A stretch of 64,000 bases of DNA from Anadara kagoshimensis. Lineage: Eukaryota; Mollusca; Bivalvia; Arcoida; Arcidae. The notes beneath the pieces were generated by a model that worked only from the letters and a program-made list of their open reading frames with translations, was not told the DNA's origin and made no database searches. This document shows positions 36,301 through 40,559 of this stretch, in pieces. The stretch lies in contig CM037863.1 of the NCBI GenBank assembly GCA_021292105.1, positions 8,202,442 to 8,266,441 of the forward strand, written 5' to 3'. The translations under genes and the position numbers were made by a program. The stretch's first letter is position 1. Each line of letters starts with the position of its first letter.

Positions 36301-38790
36301 AAAAACATGGATATTAATACATGTAGAATTTTACTAAAATATGCCCATACAAGCCTAATGCTTACTAATAAATATCTGTAATATAGTGAAAATAAAAAAA
36401 ATATCATTCTAACTTAGATTATTAAAATGTTCATGATGCTGGGTCCTCGGTACTTGTCTTAGAAAAGTTAAGTTCAAACTTACATTTAAGTAATAACATA
36501 GGATTGTTTCGTGATCCATTTACTTTATATTAAGTTTTTTCTTAACTCTCATAGTTAAAATAGGTTTAAATTTAAGAATAAAAACTAACTTAAGTACATT
36601 GGTGTATTCTTCATGATCCCGGGGCCTTCACTTACCTGTTCTATACCCTGCATTACTTAAATATGTAGAAAAACTCCTTGTTTCATGGGTTCTCTGCCAA
36701 TATAGTGACGAACAATTATCATTGTTTGTGTAAACATGATGGTTATGGGTATACATCCCAGTTAAAAATGAGCTACGTGATGGACAGCACATGGGCGTGC
36801 TTACAAATGAATTATTAAAATGGACACCTTGATCACGCATTATACGTAAAGTTTTTGGCATCACATGCATTGAACCTGCAATAGAGAAAATGCATATCAA
36901 TTAGAATATTCAAAAGTTTTTTCTGGGTTTGTTTTATTTTCCTACACTTGGTTGTAAATGTTGTTTAACATTGTTCAGTAATTTTTCAGCTGTTCTTGAC
37001 AAACTTTGTACCAGTCCATAGTAATGCTGACATTCAGAGTGGTAAGTACAACTGCCTTCATTGTTACAATGCAGACAACTCAGTCCAGTATATTGGCATT
37101 GGGCCAACCAACAGAAGCACTATTTAGGCCATTATACTGGTACTGTGCCACCCAATATAAGGCTTATAACAAGTAAAATCTTTTCTCCCTTGAAATCAAC
37201 TGGGGAAATCAACTGGGACTGAACCAAAGTGGGATAAATCTGAAGTGTGAAATCTTCCTTGAATACTCTATCACTCAACCTTCTATCTAAATCTAGTTTT
37301 ATGGCCGTCATCACAGTATTGTTGATAAGTTTGGTGTCTCTGTGTCAAGGATTGCCCTGGATATATTTGACGTCCCATAGTTTCATATTCCTTTTTCACA
37401 ATTGATGACACACATTGAGGGTGTAGTTAGCTTAACAGAAGGTGCCTACCCTTCCAGAGCATCCTGCCTCACTTCCCTTGTGGAAATTCATGTGTCTAAC
37501 CTAATTTGTCAGTTCCAAAGTTTTTATTTTGCTTCTGGATATTGATTCGGACATGGATTAGTATTTATGTTTTTGACTGCATTAAAAAATATTTATTGTA
37601 AACTAACTTTTATTGGCCATGTTGGCTTGTGATTAGTTTTTGCATGTTTTGCGAGGACAAAATAATCATGAAAATGCTATTATTTCTATCAAATATTCAG
37701 CTTTAATCCATATTTTGGAATTTAATAGGACTTTGCCATTCGTGAAATTGTTTTGGTAAGAAAGTTCATAGAGGTTTACAGTATATTAAACTTCATAACA
37801 GTAAATCATGTTACTGGCCGGCCATGTTTATTCTATGAAGCAAATAATTCAAGTTTGGTGTCATGGTGGGTAAATGACCTGTAATATATATAGTGCTGGT
37901 GTTTATGTTACCATGGTTACAAAGCCAAACAATTCTGTGTTTCTAGTAGCCTTGAAGATTGTTACCTTGTTCAACATTCCCCAAGTCAGAAATCCGAGGC
38001 CTATTGTTTTTACATAGAGACCCTTAATTTTAAAACTGTAAAAGTCCCTTGGACCTGTAATTTCTTTTTACCAGGACAATAATTTACTATATAATAACAA
38101 AATTGCACATGGACCTTTTAATTTTGATAATGATCTTTCAAAACAGTGATAATGTTTGCCTAAAATTACTACCAAATAAAGGTAGTTTCCCCTGGAGAAA
38201 AGTGACTAAATTTTCCCAATCTGATCACTAAAATTCCCCAAACAACAGTGATATACTAGGTAGATATTATCACAATATAACATCTTTGCAGTGAGGATCC
38301 TAAGCCATTGTAAGCATGTCATTATGCAGTTTGCTGTGTTTCAGAACTTTAAAATTTTCCCAATTTAAAAGGCAGAAGGTAGTTTTTAAACAATGTAACA
38401 AAATCACTGCCAAACTTTGTATCGGACCTGCCATAAATAAAAGCAAAAGGTTCTGGACCTTCCATTACAAAACCCTGTTTGTATTTTTTAACTTTCGACA
38501 GGTCTGTACTGTATCTTGTAGTCCTATTTTTAGATGATGTTACAAGAAACATATAAATTATTTTTTGGGCCTAACTTCAAAATACTCGTACCTAACAACT
38601 CATCCTGATCATCTGTCAAGATCACGATAATGTTTGGCTTCTCACTCCTGTTTCGCCGACTCTTAGTTCCGTAACGTGCACTCAGATAATCTGTATTTGT
38701 CGGTAATCTTTGTCTGGACATTTCTAGAGACCATGCGATGAACAACGTCAATAACAAAGTAACACAGTTAACGATAAAATAATAATTCAT
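11259..38790 (-). CDS. Sulf: Extracellular sulfatase, Sulf-1/2 family (17 coding exons)
   Basis: Heparan-sulfate 6-O-endosulfatases are secreted or cell-surface enzymes that remove 6-O-sulfate from heparan sulfate chains and so tune Wnt, FGF, BMP and Hedgehog signalling. Seventeen exons, in order down the minus strand, give a continuous match to the family: hydrophobic signal peptide (about residues 3-21), sulfatase domain with T-D-D-Q-D (59-63), C-C-P-S-R (96-100) and S-D-H-G-Y-H (324-329), basic hydrophilic domain, and the Cys-rich C-terminal domain. All junctions have GT/AG borders and matching phases. The predicted protein is about 900 residues; from memory the human enzymes are about 870. 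The only break is in exon 3, where the sequence as given is one base out of frame and stops. Whether this is an error or a real lesion is open. Family assignment is very secure; orthology to Sulf-1 versus Sulf-2 is not meaningful outside vertebrates. Confidence 0.95.
11356..11893. other. Sulf intron 16, distal part: no other feature
   Basis: Includes a poly-C/CCCC tract at 11,636-11,646 and short T-runs; no coding signal. Confidence 0.6.
11894..12882. mobile_element. ~1-kb non-autonomous repeat, AAGAGGCCCATGGGCC type
   Basis: Begins AACAAGAGGCCCATGGGCCT and CGCTCACCTG, ends GAGCCTACGGCTCAGGTGAG CTAAAAA. Internal GTGACCTTGACCTTTGAACC blocks recur, and a GACGGACGACGGACGACGGA microsatellite precedes the end. 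I recognise this as a common bivalve dispersed repeat. The short frames inside are not genes. Confidence 0.8.
13045..13095 (-). repeat. Degraded copy of Sulf exon 16 3' end and donor
   Basis: Minus strand reads GAGAGTGAGAAAAGGCCAGT GAAAGTAGGT, matching the true exon end GAGAGTGTGAAAAGGCTAGT GAGAGTAAGT at 13,345-13,385. It lies on the far side of the 13.1-kb MITE-like element. Confidence 0.65.
13096..13334 (+). mobile_element. ~240-bp MITE-like element family D, copy 1
   Basis: Runs from AGGGCTCTCTTTCACTCTTT TGTGAATGGG to GCCCCAAAAAGGACCTATCA TAAGAGCCCT; short inverted ends AGGGCTCT/AGAGCCCT. A second copy is at 49,477-49,692 and a reversed, older one at about 61,280-61,500. Confidence 0.75.
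13358..13469 (-). CDS. Sulf: Sulf exon 16
   Basis: Residues 839-876, 112 nt, phase 0 in and 1 out. Reads [20 protein letters not shown] then [17 protein letters not shown], matching human ...NTVHTVERGILNQLH.QLMELRSCQGYKQC. Acceptor CTTATTTCAG, donor GAGA|GTAAGTATG. A degraded copy of its 3' end and donor lies at 13,045-13,095. Confidence 0.92.
13593..13990 (-). mobile_element. tRNA-derived SINE family 2, copy 1
   Basis: On the minus strand: a tRNA-like head with B-box GAATTCGAGTCCCGCTCAG region, the body GGCCTTTACTGGTTAACCTT and tail GTTGCTTAAGCAACACTCAA CCAACCAACC. A fuller copy at 23,790-24,168 reads the same in plus orientation. Confidence 0.8.
14030..14620 (+). repeat. Degenerate tandem repeat ~120-150 bp, about 5 copies
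   Basis: TTAGTGACTTAACCACACCT CTGGACATTGAATCCAG recurs at about 14,045, 14,175, 14,285, 14,408 and 14,505, each followed by CAAAGTTTAATAATCAGTG-like sequence. Confidence 0.8.
14728..16800 (+). pseudogene. Broken non-LTR retrotransposon (LINE) reverse transcriptase
   Basis: Pieces in different frames reconstruct a LINE ORF2 from the segment before the RT to its end. The first open frame (14,728-15,615) holds the [13 protein letters not shown]...[17 protein letters not shown] linker. Then come [10 protein letters not shown], an RT segment [20 protein letters not shown] and [40 protein letters not shown], the catalytic F-A-D-D at about 16,177-16,188, and the post-RT YGCETW...[12 protein letters not shown]-type end. 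Stops and frameshifts (for example TGA at 16,258 and TAG at 15,651) make it inactive. It sits in Sulf intron 15 on the opposite strand. Clade (RTE-like or other) not decided. Confidence 0.9.
14783..15490 (+). repeat. 117-bp in-frame tandem repeat inside the LINE
   Basis: Six full copies plus a partial one of a 117-bp (39-codon) unit; GAGCTCTATAGT begins at 14,791, 14,908, 15,025, 15,142, 15,259 and 15,376, exactly 117 apart. Copies differ by only a few bases (CAACCATCAG/CAACCGTCAG, GAAGCC/GAAGAC/GAACCC), so the expansion is recent. Confidence 0.97.
16806..17685 (-). repeat. Seven extra copies of Sulf exon 15 3' end with splice donor, separated by (GA)n
   Basis: The plus-strand motif CATTACCTGGAATGG (donor plus last exon bases, read as CCATTCCAG|GTAATG on the minus strand) occurs at 16,808, 16,914, 17,059, 17,185, 17,326, 17,443 and 17,558 besides the true site at 17,680. 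Each copy spans about 75 bp of exon, still reading [23 protein letters not shown] in most, followed by a (GA)n tract. Unit spacing is 106-145 bp. No AG acceptor lies between the pyrimidine tract and the exon copy, so they are unlikely to be independent exons. Confidence 0.93.
17686..17828 (-). CDS. Sulf: Sulf exon 15 (Cys-rich C-terminal domain)
   Basis: Residues 791-838, 143 nt, phase 1 in and 0 out. Reads [20 protein letters not shown] then [20 protein letters not shown] and IKKDPFQ. It is close to human [20 protein letters not shown]...LFCEF...F.EYFDM..DPYQ. Acceptor GGTATTTTTCAG, donor TTCCAG|GTAATG. Seven additional copies of its last ~75 nt plus donor follow downstream, separated by (GA)n tracts. 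Confidence 0.93.
18040..18235 (+). repeat. Tandem repeat, ~67-bp unit, 3 copies
   Basis: CCAGATATGACTGTCTCTCT CTAAATAAACTTAATAATAA TATATAGTGGACTCATTAAT repeats three times, ending in a partial copy. Confidence 0.9.
18575..19079. mobile_element. TA-flanked MITE with 27-bp perfect TIRs
   Basis: Left CTGTGCATAAAGGCTATTTT GAACATG and right CATGTTCAAAATAGCCTTTA TGCACAG are exact inverted repeats with TA on both outer flanks. The 505-bp interior is AT-rich with no reading frame. Confidence 0.92.
19341..19812 (-). mobile_element. tRNA-like SINE head amplified as a 57-bp tandem array (8 units)
   Basis: On the minus strand the element opens with TAGCTTAGTTGGTAGATGCT (A-box like) and each unit holds AGGTCCAAGGTTCAATCCCC (B-box like), as in a tRNA gene. 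GACCGGGGATTG starts every 57 bp at 19,341, 19,398, 19,455, 19,512, 19,569, 19,626, 19,683 and 19,740. Three unit variants follow the order ABC ABC AB (GCTCTGCC / CATTAC+GATCTACC / CACTAC+GATCTACC), a 171-bp higher-order repeat. The 205-residue open frame across it is a by-product of the period being divisible by three. Confidence 0.88.
20040..20275 (+). repeat. Two-copy tandem duplication, ~117 bp
   Basis: AAATATGCATTGTACTACAA TAAGCATAATATAATTTTC occurs at 20,042 and 20,153, followed in both by ATTTTAGCACA, AAAATAAGC and TACACCACCAAA. Confidence 0.88.
20345..20516 (+). mobile_element. MITE family B copy
   Basis: Contains CCTCTATATAAG, TCCCAATTGCTCTTTATTTG, TTTGAACCTGTA and ends TATAGACAGGGTTGACTG TA. 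Other copies: 22,922-23,045, 28,500-28,671, 31,651-31,837, 38,997-39,179, 49,932-50,116. Left terminus is eroded here. Confidence 0.75.
20660..20760 (-). mobile_element. tRNA-like SINE fragment
   Basis: Minus strand shows TGGCAGAATGGTAATG (A-box like) and GGGTTCAAACC (B-box like) at tRNA spacing, but no intact cloverleaf. Taken as a SINE relic, not a tRNA gene. Confidence 0.5.
20888..20936 (+). repeat. (AAAT)n microsatellite
   Basis: About twelve AAAT units. Confidence 0.97.
20940..21133 (+). mobile_element. MITE family A, copy 3 (degraded)
   Basis: Shares AAATTTTGGCATTATAAATG, GGCGATAAGCGAGATGG and GGCATTATAACGAGGTTTTA with family A but has an internal duplication of the right end (AAGTTTTACTGTGG and GAGGTTTTACT). 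It ends 44 bp from the donor of Sulf exon 14. Confidence 0.75.
21177..21302 (-). CDS. Sulf: Sulf exon 14 (candidate cassette, duplicate of exon 13 end)
   Basis: 126 nt, phase 1 in and 1 out, residues 749-791 if included. Reads [20 protein letters not shown] then [20 protein letters not shown]. The last part repeats exon 13's R-R-N...C...C...HWKTPPxW at about half identity. Human Sulfs, recalled from memory, have a single copy of this block. Acceptor TATTTTTTCCTAG and donor AAGA|GTAAGA are good. Exon 13 joined straight to exon 15 also keeps frame and gives W-N-Y-G-P-F-C, close to the human sequence, so exon 14 is probably optional. Confidence 0.75.
21303..21960. other. Intron sequence, weak repeats
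   Basis: At 21,335-21,500 AATGGTCAATTTACAAGCTG / GATTGGTCAACTTAATG / CATTGGTCAATTAAATAAAA / GGTTGGTCAATACC recur, suggesting a degenerate ~55-bp repeat. Nothing coding. Confidence 0.5.
21980..22280 (+). repeat. (CAGA)-rich cryptic microsatellite
   Basis: Irregular runs of ACAGACAGACA, AAAGACAGACAGGCC and similar over 300 bp. The short frames seen here on both strands are compositional. Confidence 0.9.
22480..22684 (-). repeat. Tandem units carrying copies of Sulf exon 13's 3' end and donor
   Basis: Minus strand at about 22,560-22,600 reads CCCTATGGATTGTAAGTTAA, matching the exon 13 end and donor (CTTTATGGAATTGTGAGTTA A). The flanking CCTCCACACAAAGTGGCAA recurs as CCACCACACAAAGTTGCAA and CTGCCACATAAAGTGGCAA. 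So a roughly 80-115 bp unit including the exon end has been repeated, with decay, in the intron. Confidence 0.7.
22685..22848 (-). CDS. Sulf: Sulf exon 13 (basic run, HWKTPPLW)
   Basis: Residues 694-749, 164 nt, phase 2 in and 1 out. Begins [20 protein letters not shown] and continues basic for about 35 residues, then [24 protein letters not shown]. It matches human ...KERKEKRRQRKGEEC...C..HDNNHWQTAPFWN, the end of the hydrophilic domain and start of the C-terminal domain. Acceptor GGTTATTATAG is short of pyrimidines; donor AATT|GTGAGT is strong. Confidence 0.9.
22922..23045 (+). mobile_element. MITE family B copy (partial)
   Basis: AGTAGAATTGTATCCCAATT, TTTGAACTTGTATATAAAGG and GACAGGTTTGACTG TA match other family B copies; left end missing. 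Confidence 0.75.
23046..23789. other. Intron 12 sequence, no gene
   Basis: A short fragment of MITE family B (CAGTCAAACCTGTCTATAAA) at 23,127. An 82-codon frame at 23,186-23,434 has a hydrophobic start but no splice or family support. Confidence 0.55.
23790..24168 (+). mobile_element. tRNA-derived SINE family 2, copy 2
   Basis: Head GGCCGCGTTGGCCTAATAGA TAAGACG with B-box GAGTTCGAGTCCCACTCGG; body GTTGGCCTTTACTGATTCAC, TATAATGGACTGGGGGAGTA, CCCTGAGTGTGCGCTAGTAC AAGGCAGACC; tail GACGTTAAGCAACTTTCAAC CAACCAACCAAC. Its tail ends about five bases from the Sulf exon 12 donor. Confidence 0.88.
24174..24498 (-). CDS. Sulf: Sulf exon 12 (conserved Cys/coiled-coil segment)
   Basis: Residues 586-694, 325 nt, phase 1 in and 2 out. 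Contains [40 protein letters not shown] and [14 protein letters not shown]. This aligns with human CF-LPNDSI-C...LYQSARAWKDHK...LR-VRGHLK-RKPEE. The middle has heptad spacing suggesting a coiled coil; the tail is acidic ([20 protein letters not shown]). Acceptor TTTATTTTTAG, donor GAAGAA|GTAAGT. The tail of a SINE begins within about five bases of the donor. Confidence 0.92.
24499..24889. other. Intron 11 sequence, no feature
   Basis: AT-rich, no open frame or repeat recognised apart from ACATGTACATGTATATG near 24,620. Confidence 0.5.
24890..25130 (+). mobile_element. tRNA-derived SINE family 3 copy
   Basis: B-box like GTAGGTTCAAATCCCACTC followed by AGTTTGCCTGAAGGCGAGTG GTTTTCTC, TTTCCTCCACC and TGTCCCGATATAAGTGAAAT. 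The same architecture occurs at 34,525-34,735. Confidence 0.7.
25350..25377 (+). repeat. (GT)n microsatellite
   Basis: About eleven GT units with one C interruption. Confidence 0.95.
25408..25905 (+). repeat. 103-bp tandem repeat, 5 copies, in Sulf intron 11
   Basis: GGGAACAAAAATTTACCAAG begins at 25,511, 25,614, 25,717 and 25,820, with a GAGAACAAAAATTTACCAAG start at 25,408; exact 103-bp period. Units include AGCACTCTAAGTCTCACCAT and ATTGTGTGTGCCGAACTTGT. Few differences, so recent. Confidence 0.96.
25943..26038 (-). CDS. Sulf: Sulf exon 11 (proprotein convertase site)
   Basis: Residues 554-586, 96 nt, phase 1 in and out. Reads [21 protein letters not shown] (561-564) fits the furin consensus R-x-(K/R)-R; vertebrate Sulfs are known to be cut by furin-type proteases in the hydrophilic domain into two disulfide-linked chains. 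Being 96 nt and phase-symmetric, it could be skipped without frame loss. Acceptor CTTCCATTTCAG, donor GCAA|GTGAGT. Confidence 0.85.
26231..26570 (+). mobile_element. tRNA-derived SINE family 1, copy 1
   Basis: Head GTAGCTCAGTTGGTAGAGTG CTC (A box) and GTTGTGGGTTTGAACACCAG (B box); body TTCGGCATTCCAAATGAAAG, TAAACGAGGTCCCATGTCAC; tail GATATAAGTGAAATATTCTT GACTGGGACGTTAAACACCA. Inverted copies at 32,548, 35,675, 51,786, 56,405 and 62,450. Confidence 0.9.
26727..26922 (-). CDS. Sulf: Sulf exon 10 (hydrophilic domain, Cys motif)
   Basis: Residues 489-554, 196 nt, phase 0 in and 1 out. Starts [18 protein letters not shown] and ends with C-L-C-R-P and [15 protein letters not shown]-(Y/W)-x-C...KC...C-x-C and QRQFLR are shared with human Sulfs. 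Acceptor TTTTATTTCAG good; donor AAAG|GTTGTT is weak but keeps phase with exon 11. Confidence 0.87.
26923..27320. other. Sulf intron 9, proximal part: no feature
   Basis: No repeat or coding signal recognised. Confidence 0.5.
27321..27500. mobile_element. Near-perfect ~180-bp palindrome (fold-back element)
   Basis: Left arm ATCATGAGTATCCATGTAGG ATAGGGAAATCTCACC...GGGGTTGAATATTTC is mirrored by GAAATATTCAACCCC..GGTG AGATTTCCCTATCCTACATG, with only a couple of bases between arms at CGAGGCTTGCCTCG (about 27,410). Arms are about 85-90 bp with few mismatches. Confidence 0.9.
27501..28257. other. Intron 9 sequence, small inverted repeat
   Basis: 27,835-27,880 contains GATAGAAATTTC...GGAAATCTCTATC, perhaps part of a larger element with the palindrome just before it. 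No gene. Confidence 0.5.
28258..28453. mobile_element. ~195-bp MITE, TIR ATGGGGTTCGCTGCTGTACC
   Basis: Left AATGGGGTTCGCTGCTGTAC CACGTGAT and right ATCACGTGGTACAGCGGCGA TCCCCATT are inverted repeats with two mismatches. The interior is itself partly self-complementary (GATGACGTTTTCCCTCGAAA ACAACGTCATTC). Confidence 0.88.
28500..28671 (+). mobile_element. MITE family B copy
   Basis: AAAGGCCACCTTTATATAAG, GATCTCAATTGCTCTTGAAC and end CTTTATAGAACGGATTGACT G TA. Left terminus eroded. Confidence 0.75.
28930..29110 (-). CDS. Sulf: Sulf exon 9 (start of hydrophilic domain)
   Basis: Residues 428-488, 181 nt, phase 2 in and 0 out. Begins [18 protein letters not shown], very basic, and ends [16 protein letters not shown], which aligns with the C-x6-C...GQKW stretch of human Sulf. 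Acceptor TTATTTCACAG, donor GGACAG|GTAAGT. This is the beginning of the positively charged hydrophilic domain that binds the heparan sulfate substrate in this family. Confidence 0.9.
29386..29572. mobile_element. Fold-back MITE family C, half copy
   Basis: CACTTCCTGTGAAAACATCG, AGATTTTCTGTTAGGACTAG and CTATGGAAATAAAGCATAAT match the right half of the 34,736-35,206 element. Confidence 0.7.
29592..29657 (-). CDS. Sulf: Sulf exon 8 (microexon-like, 66 nt)
   Basis: Residues 406-428. Reads [22 protein letters not shown]-like: the W-R-(E/D)-T-x-L-(V/L)-E-R-G motif that opens the region after the catalytic core. Short exon with acceptor TTACTTGTAG and strong donor GAGG|GTAAGT. Phase 2 on both sides. 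Confidence 0.9.
29658..30371. repeat. Sulf intron 7 with (GA)n tracts
   Basis: (GA)n at 29,918-29,951, 30,270-30,309 and 30,328-30,360; the last two are separated by TTTAGTCCAAATATATTG, which is also repeated, so the block has duplicated. The last tract abuts the exon 7 donor region. Confidence 0.85.
30372..30500 (-). CDS. Sulf: Sulf exon 7 (end of sulfatase domain)
   Basis: Residues 363-406, 129 nt, phase 2 in and out. Reads [20 protein letters not shown] then [20 protein letters not shown], the conserved [12 protein letters not shown] block followed by the D-G-(R/K)-S motif. Acceptor TGTATTTCAG, donor CAAA|GTATGT. Two (GA)n tracts lie directly downstream in the intron (30,270-30,360). Confidence 0.94.
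30791..31003. mobile_element. ~213-bp inverted-repeat element with ~43-bp arms
   Basis: Left ATTGCCGGCCACGCCCACTA TGTTCCGACA and right TGTCGGAACATTGTGAGCGT GGCCGGCGAT are inverted repeats. GC-rich arms stand out from the AT-rich surroundings. A SINE tail-like piece (ATATAAATGAAAGAATGTTG ACTGGGGCATA) follows at 31,010-31,070. Confidence 0.85.
31437..31612 (-). CDS. Sulf: Sulf exon 6 (second metal-binding site)
   Basis: Residues 305-363, 176 nt, phase 0 in and 2 out. Contains [19 protein letters not shown] and [22 protein letters not shown] (about 325-326) are metal ligands in sulfatases, and K-G-K with the following YDFD motif is diagnostic for Sulfs. Acceptor ATTTTCAG; donor CTAA|GTATGA. A MITE begins 39 bp upstream of the acceptor. 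Confidence 0.94.
31651..31837 (-). mobile_element. MITE family B copy, complete
   Basis: Starts CAGTCAAACCTGTCTATAAA G and ends GGGTAGGTTAGACTG, TA on both sides. Lies 39 bp upstream of Sulf exon 6. Confidence 0.85.
32185..32455 (+). mobile_element. 5'-truncated SINE family 2 plus MITE family B fragment
   Basis: 32,190-32,382 matches the 3' half of SINE family 2 (CCCCGAGTGTGCACTGGTAC AAGGCAGATC, TAGCTGAAAAATTGCC). 32,386-32,455 has AACCTGTCTATAAGGGCCAC and GTCTTTATGGGCAGGTGGC of family B. Confidence 0.75.
32548..32895 (-). mobile_element. tRNA-derived SINE family 1, copy 2
   Basis: Plus strand runs GTAATGGTGTTTAACGTTCC (tail) to GGGATCGAACCCACGACCTG CCACTTACGG...CTACCAACTGAGGTACC (tRNA head). 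It ends about 45 bp from the exon 5 donor. Confidence 0.88.
32937..33087 (-). CDS. Sulf: Sulf exon 5
   Basis: Residues 254-304, 151 nt, phase 2 in and 0 out. Reads [20 protein letters not shown] and [20 protein letters not shown], the linker in the sulfatase domain ending in the conserved KRLQTL.SVDD helix. Acceptor TTTTTTTTAACAG, donor GAAAAG|GTATAA. Confidence 0.92.
33088..34067. other. Sulf intron 4, no feature
   Basis: No repeat recognised. Two short frames (33,588-33,818, 33,922-34,176 on plus) have no support; the second overlaps Sulf exon 4 on the other strand. Confidence 0.55.
34068..34163 (-). CDS. Sulf: Sulf exon 4 (APHGPED active-site segment)
   Basis: Residues 222-254, 96 nt, phase 2 in and 2 out. 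Reads [20 protein letters not shown] then [11 protein letters not shown], the conserved segment with His of A-P-H-G-P-E-D near the sulfatase active site. Where human Sulfs have S-H-A-A-P-H this protein has S-V-P-A-P-H, so the first His is absent. Acceptor ATACATTACAG; donor CACAG|GTTTGA is weaker than the others. Confidence 0.88.
34525..34735 (+). mobile_element. tRNA-derived SINE family 3 copy
   Basis: GGCTTAAGTGGCCAAGTGGT CTAAAGAA (A-box like), TTCTAATCCCATTC and GGAAAGTTTGACAGTTCATT TGCTGAAAG, GGTTTTCTGGTCACTTC. Confidence 0.65.
34736..35206. mobile_element. Fold-back MITE family C, complete copy
   Basis: 471 bp with TA flanks. Left CTGTAGGAACCACTGTG..GACAGTGAAATTCTCTTTAA and right arm TATAAAGAGAATTTCACTGT CACAGTGGTTCCTACAG are inverted; similarity between arms extends about 150 bp inward (CTGTATGCGCATCC / GGATGCGCATACAG). 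Confidence 0.9.
35397..35621 (-). CDS. Sulf: Sulf exon 3 (frame broken at an 11-A run)
   Basis: Residues about 147-222. The first part reads [20 protein letters not shown] then [13 protein letters not shown], and the last part [20 protein letters not shown]; both match the family. They are in different frames: after N-G-Q-K-K-K an 11-A tract (plus-strand T run 35,491-35,501) leads into G-R-stop. The exon is 225 nt where 226 would keep phase, so one added A is the simplest repair. However the frame one base shorter after the A run gives GDNYYADYF, which resembles the family better and would then need a second indel at the T4 run near 35,460. Acceptor TTTATTTTAG and donor AAAAG|GTATGT are good. 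Confidence 0.85.
35675..36012 (-). mobile_element. tRNA-derived SINE family 1, copy 3
   Basis: Tail GTAATGGTGTTTAACATCCC AGTCAAGAAT at the left and degraded tRNA head (AACTTACGATCTACCTCTAA) at the right. Confidence 0.85.
36636..36875 (-). CDS. Sulf: Sulf exon 2 (formylglycine catalytic site)
   Basis: Residues 67-147, phase 1 in and 1 out. It holds the sulfatase signature [14 protein letters not shown]; the first Cys of C-C-P-S-R (residue 96) is the one that the formylglycine-generating enzyme converts in this family. Downstream [16 protein letters not shown] and GYRTG are typical of Sulfs. Acceptor CTATTGCAG, donor ACAG|GTAAGTG, both strong. Confidence 0.95.
36876..38591. other. Sulf intron 1, no feature
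   Basis: 1.7 kb of unique-looking sequence with no repeat, RNA gene or conserved frame that I could recognise. Confidence 0.55.
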
Positions 38791-38934
38791 CTTGACGAGG
38801 ATTTAGCAACGACAACTTGTGATGTCTAGAATACTGATAATTCTGTCATCCAGCAATTATTTCTGATTCTGTTTCGCTCTAAAAGCATAACTGGCACTTA
38901 TCTTGTCAGCACATAATGGGTGATGAGGTAATAC
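38592..38934 (-). CDS. Sulf: Sulf exon 1 (5'UTR part, start codon, signal peptide)
   Basis: Coding part is 38,592-38,790, residues 1-66 plus one base. The ATG at 38,790 is followed by a hydrophobic stretch ([18 protein letters not shown]) that looks like a signal peptide, then a short basic linker and the first sulfatase strand [15 protein letters not shown], with the metal-binding Asp pair. Donor is TTAG|GTACGA. Bases 38,791-38,934 are read as 5' untranslated sequence because a good acceptor (TTCTTGCAG) ends at 38,935. The real first exon and promoter must then lie at higher coordinates; I could not locate them. Confidence 0.9.
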
Positions 38935-38996
38935 CTGCAAGAAGATAACAAGAGAAATATTATATACTACCATAAATCGGGAAATTCTGTATTGTA

Positions 38997-39179
38997 CAGT
39001 CCAACCTGCCTTAAAGGCCACCTCTATATAAGGGTCAGTTGCTTATAAAGGCCTGAAGATTTGTATCCCAATTGTTCTGCATTCATATTATTTGAACCTG
39101 TATATAAAATCCACTTTTCCATAAAGGCCACTTTAACTCATTGGTTCAATTTGGTGACCTTTATAGACAAGTTTGACTG
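38997..39179 (+). mobile_element. MITE family B copy, complete
   Basis: CAGTCCAACCTGCCTTAAAG to TATAGACAAGTTTGACTG, TA flanks. Lies 63 bp upstream of the acceptor of Sulf exon 1. Confidence 0.85.
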
Positions 39180-40099
39180 TACTTTTAAACACCATGCAAG
39201 CATCATTGGTCGTCCAATGAGTTGTCTTAAGAACAGTCAAGTGACCCTTCAATTTCTTGGAAAAATTTCAGACTAATTTCCAAGCATTGATGCTGAAAAA
39301 ATAAAAAATTAAAAACAAAATGTATAAGCATTAATATAACAGTATCCTTGGAAAATCCTTGGAATAGCACCACGGAAAGTCCTTGGAATTTTGAGGAGAT
39401 GCTTGGAAAGTGTACAGCAGGGGTCAGCTCACATTTATCAAAAATTGTACCGGTAATTTATTCTATCAAAACTTTAAAAGAAAAAAAAAAAACTGGTGTT
39501 ATTGGTATAACATGAACTCTTGTGTATGTTGTGTTACTAGTCAAGTTAAATATGGTGTTATCGTATCAAAGTTTTTTATAATTATCTTTTTAAATTCACA
39601 TTCACCATATTTATTATCATATCAGTTTTAACATGTCGTGAATTACATTTAAAATTGATGGGGTTCAATTAAAAGTACATATTCACAGTGTACCAAAAAT
39701 TGCACTCCCACCCACAACCACCCACACACAGAGACAGAACCAGACACACACACCTATATTTTCACTATTTGTTTGTATATTAGCTAAGTGTGGCCTAGTC
39801 TGTATCAAGTATAAAAGAGAGATGCTATCTATATTGTAAAGAGGTTTTTAAAAATGTTTGCAGACATCTGATAACCCGATATTATTTGTTACATAATTGC
39901 CAATATCATTATCTTGATTTAAACATGGGACATGCAATTATTTGACTAAAGCCCAGATAACACACAAGTGGAAAAACATTTCAAAGATTACACATGCATT
40001 CACTTTTCTCCTCTGATAATCTAATCAATACAATGATATCTCCTTCTACATGCTTTTTTCTCTTTTGTGTAAAAAATATTTTGATATGGCAAAGTATAA
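39180..40099. other. Upstream of Sulf, no gene seen
   Basis: 39,310-39,415 has repeated CCTTGGAAAATCCTTGGAAT / AAAGTCCTTGGAATTTTG phrases. A CA-rich stretch is at 39,705-39,755. A promoter could lie here but nothing specific shows it. Confidence 0.5.
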
Positions 40100-40119
40100 A
40101 ACATAGACTTAACATTCCC

Positions 40120-40470
40120 AGACTAGCTTTAGGGTCAAAACTATTTTATATAATTTGGAGCCTAGTATGGTTCCCATTCCCAGATTTGTTTTATTATTTT
40201 AAAGCAAATAAAAGGTCCAATTCCCTGACTGGTTTGGGGATTTAGCATTTTATTAATTTAGAGCCAGAATGAGTCCCATTCCCAGACTGATTTTAAGGTC
40301 AACTATTTTATTAATTTGTAGCCCAGAATGGGTCCCATTCCCAGACTGGTTTTAGGGTTTACCACTTATTATAATTAATTAATTTGGAGCACAAAATGAA
40401 CCCCATTCCCAAATTTGGAGCCCAGAATCGTTCACAATTCATATTTCTCTATTTTATTAATTTGACAAAA
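40120..40470 (+). repeat. Degenerate repeat, ~70 bp, about 4-5 copies
   Basis: GGTCCCATTCCCAGACTGGT TTTAGGGT...TATTAATTTGGAGCCCAGAAT recurs at about 40,110, 40,170, 40,265, 40,325 and 40,400. Confidence 0.75.
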
Positions 40471-40559
40471 TGAGACATTTCCATACTTATTTTAGTGTTG
40501 ACAAAAATTGATTAATTTTGGACTCGAAAATGTTCAAAGCTAGGTCTAATTGGAAATAT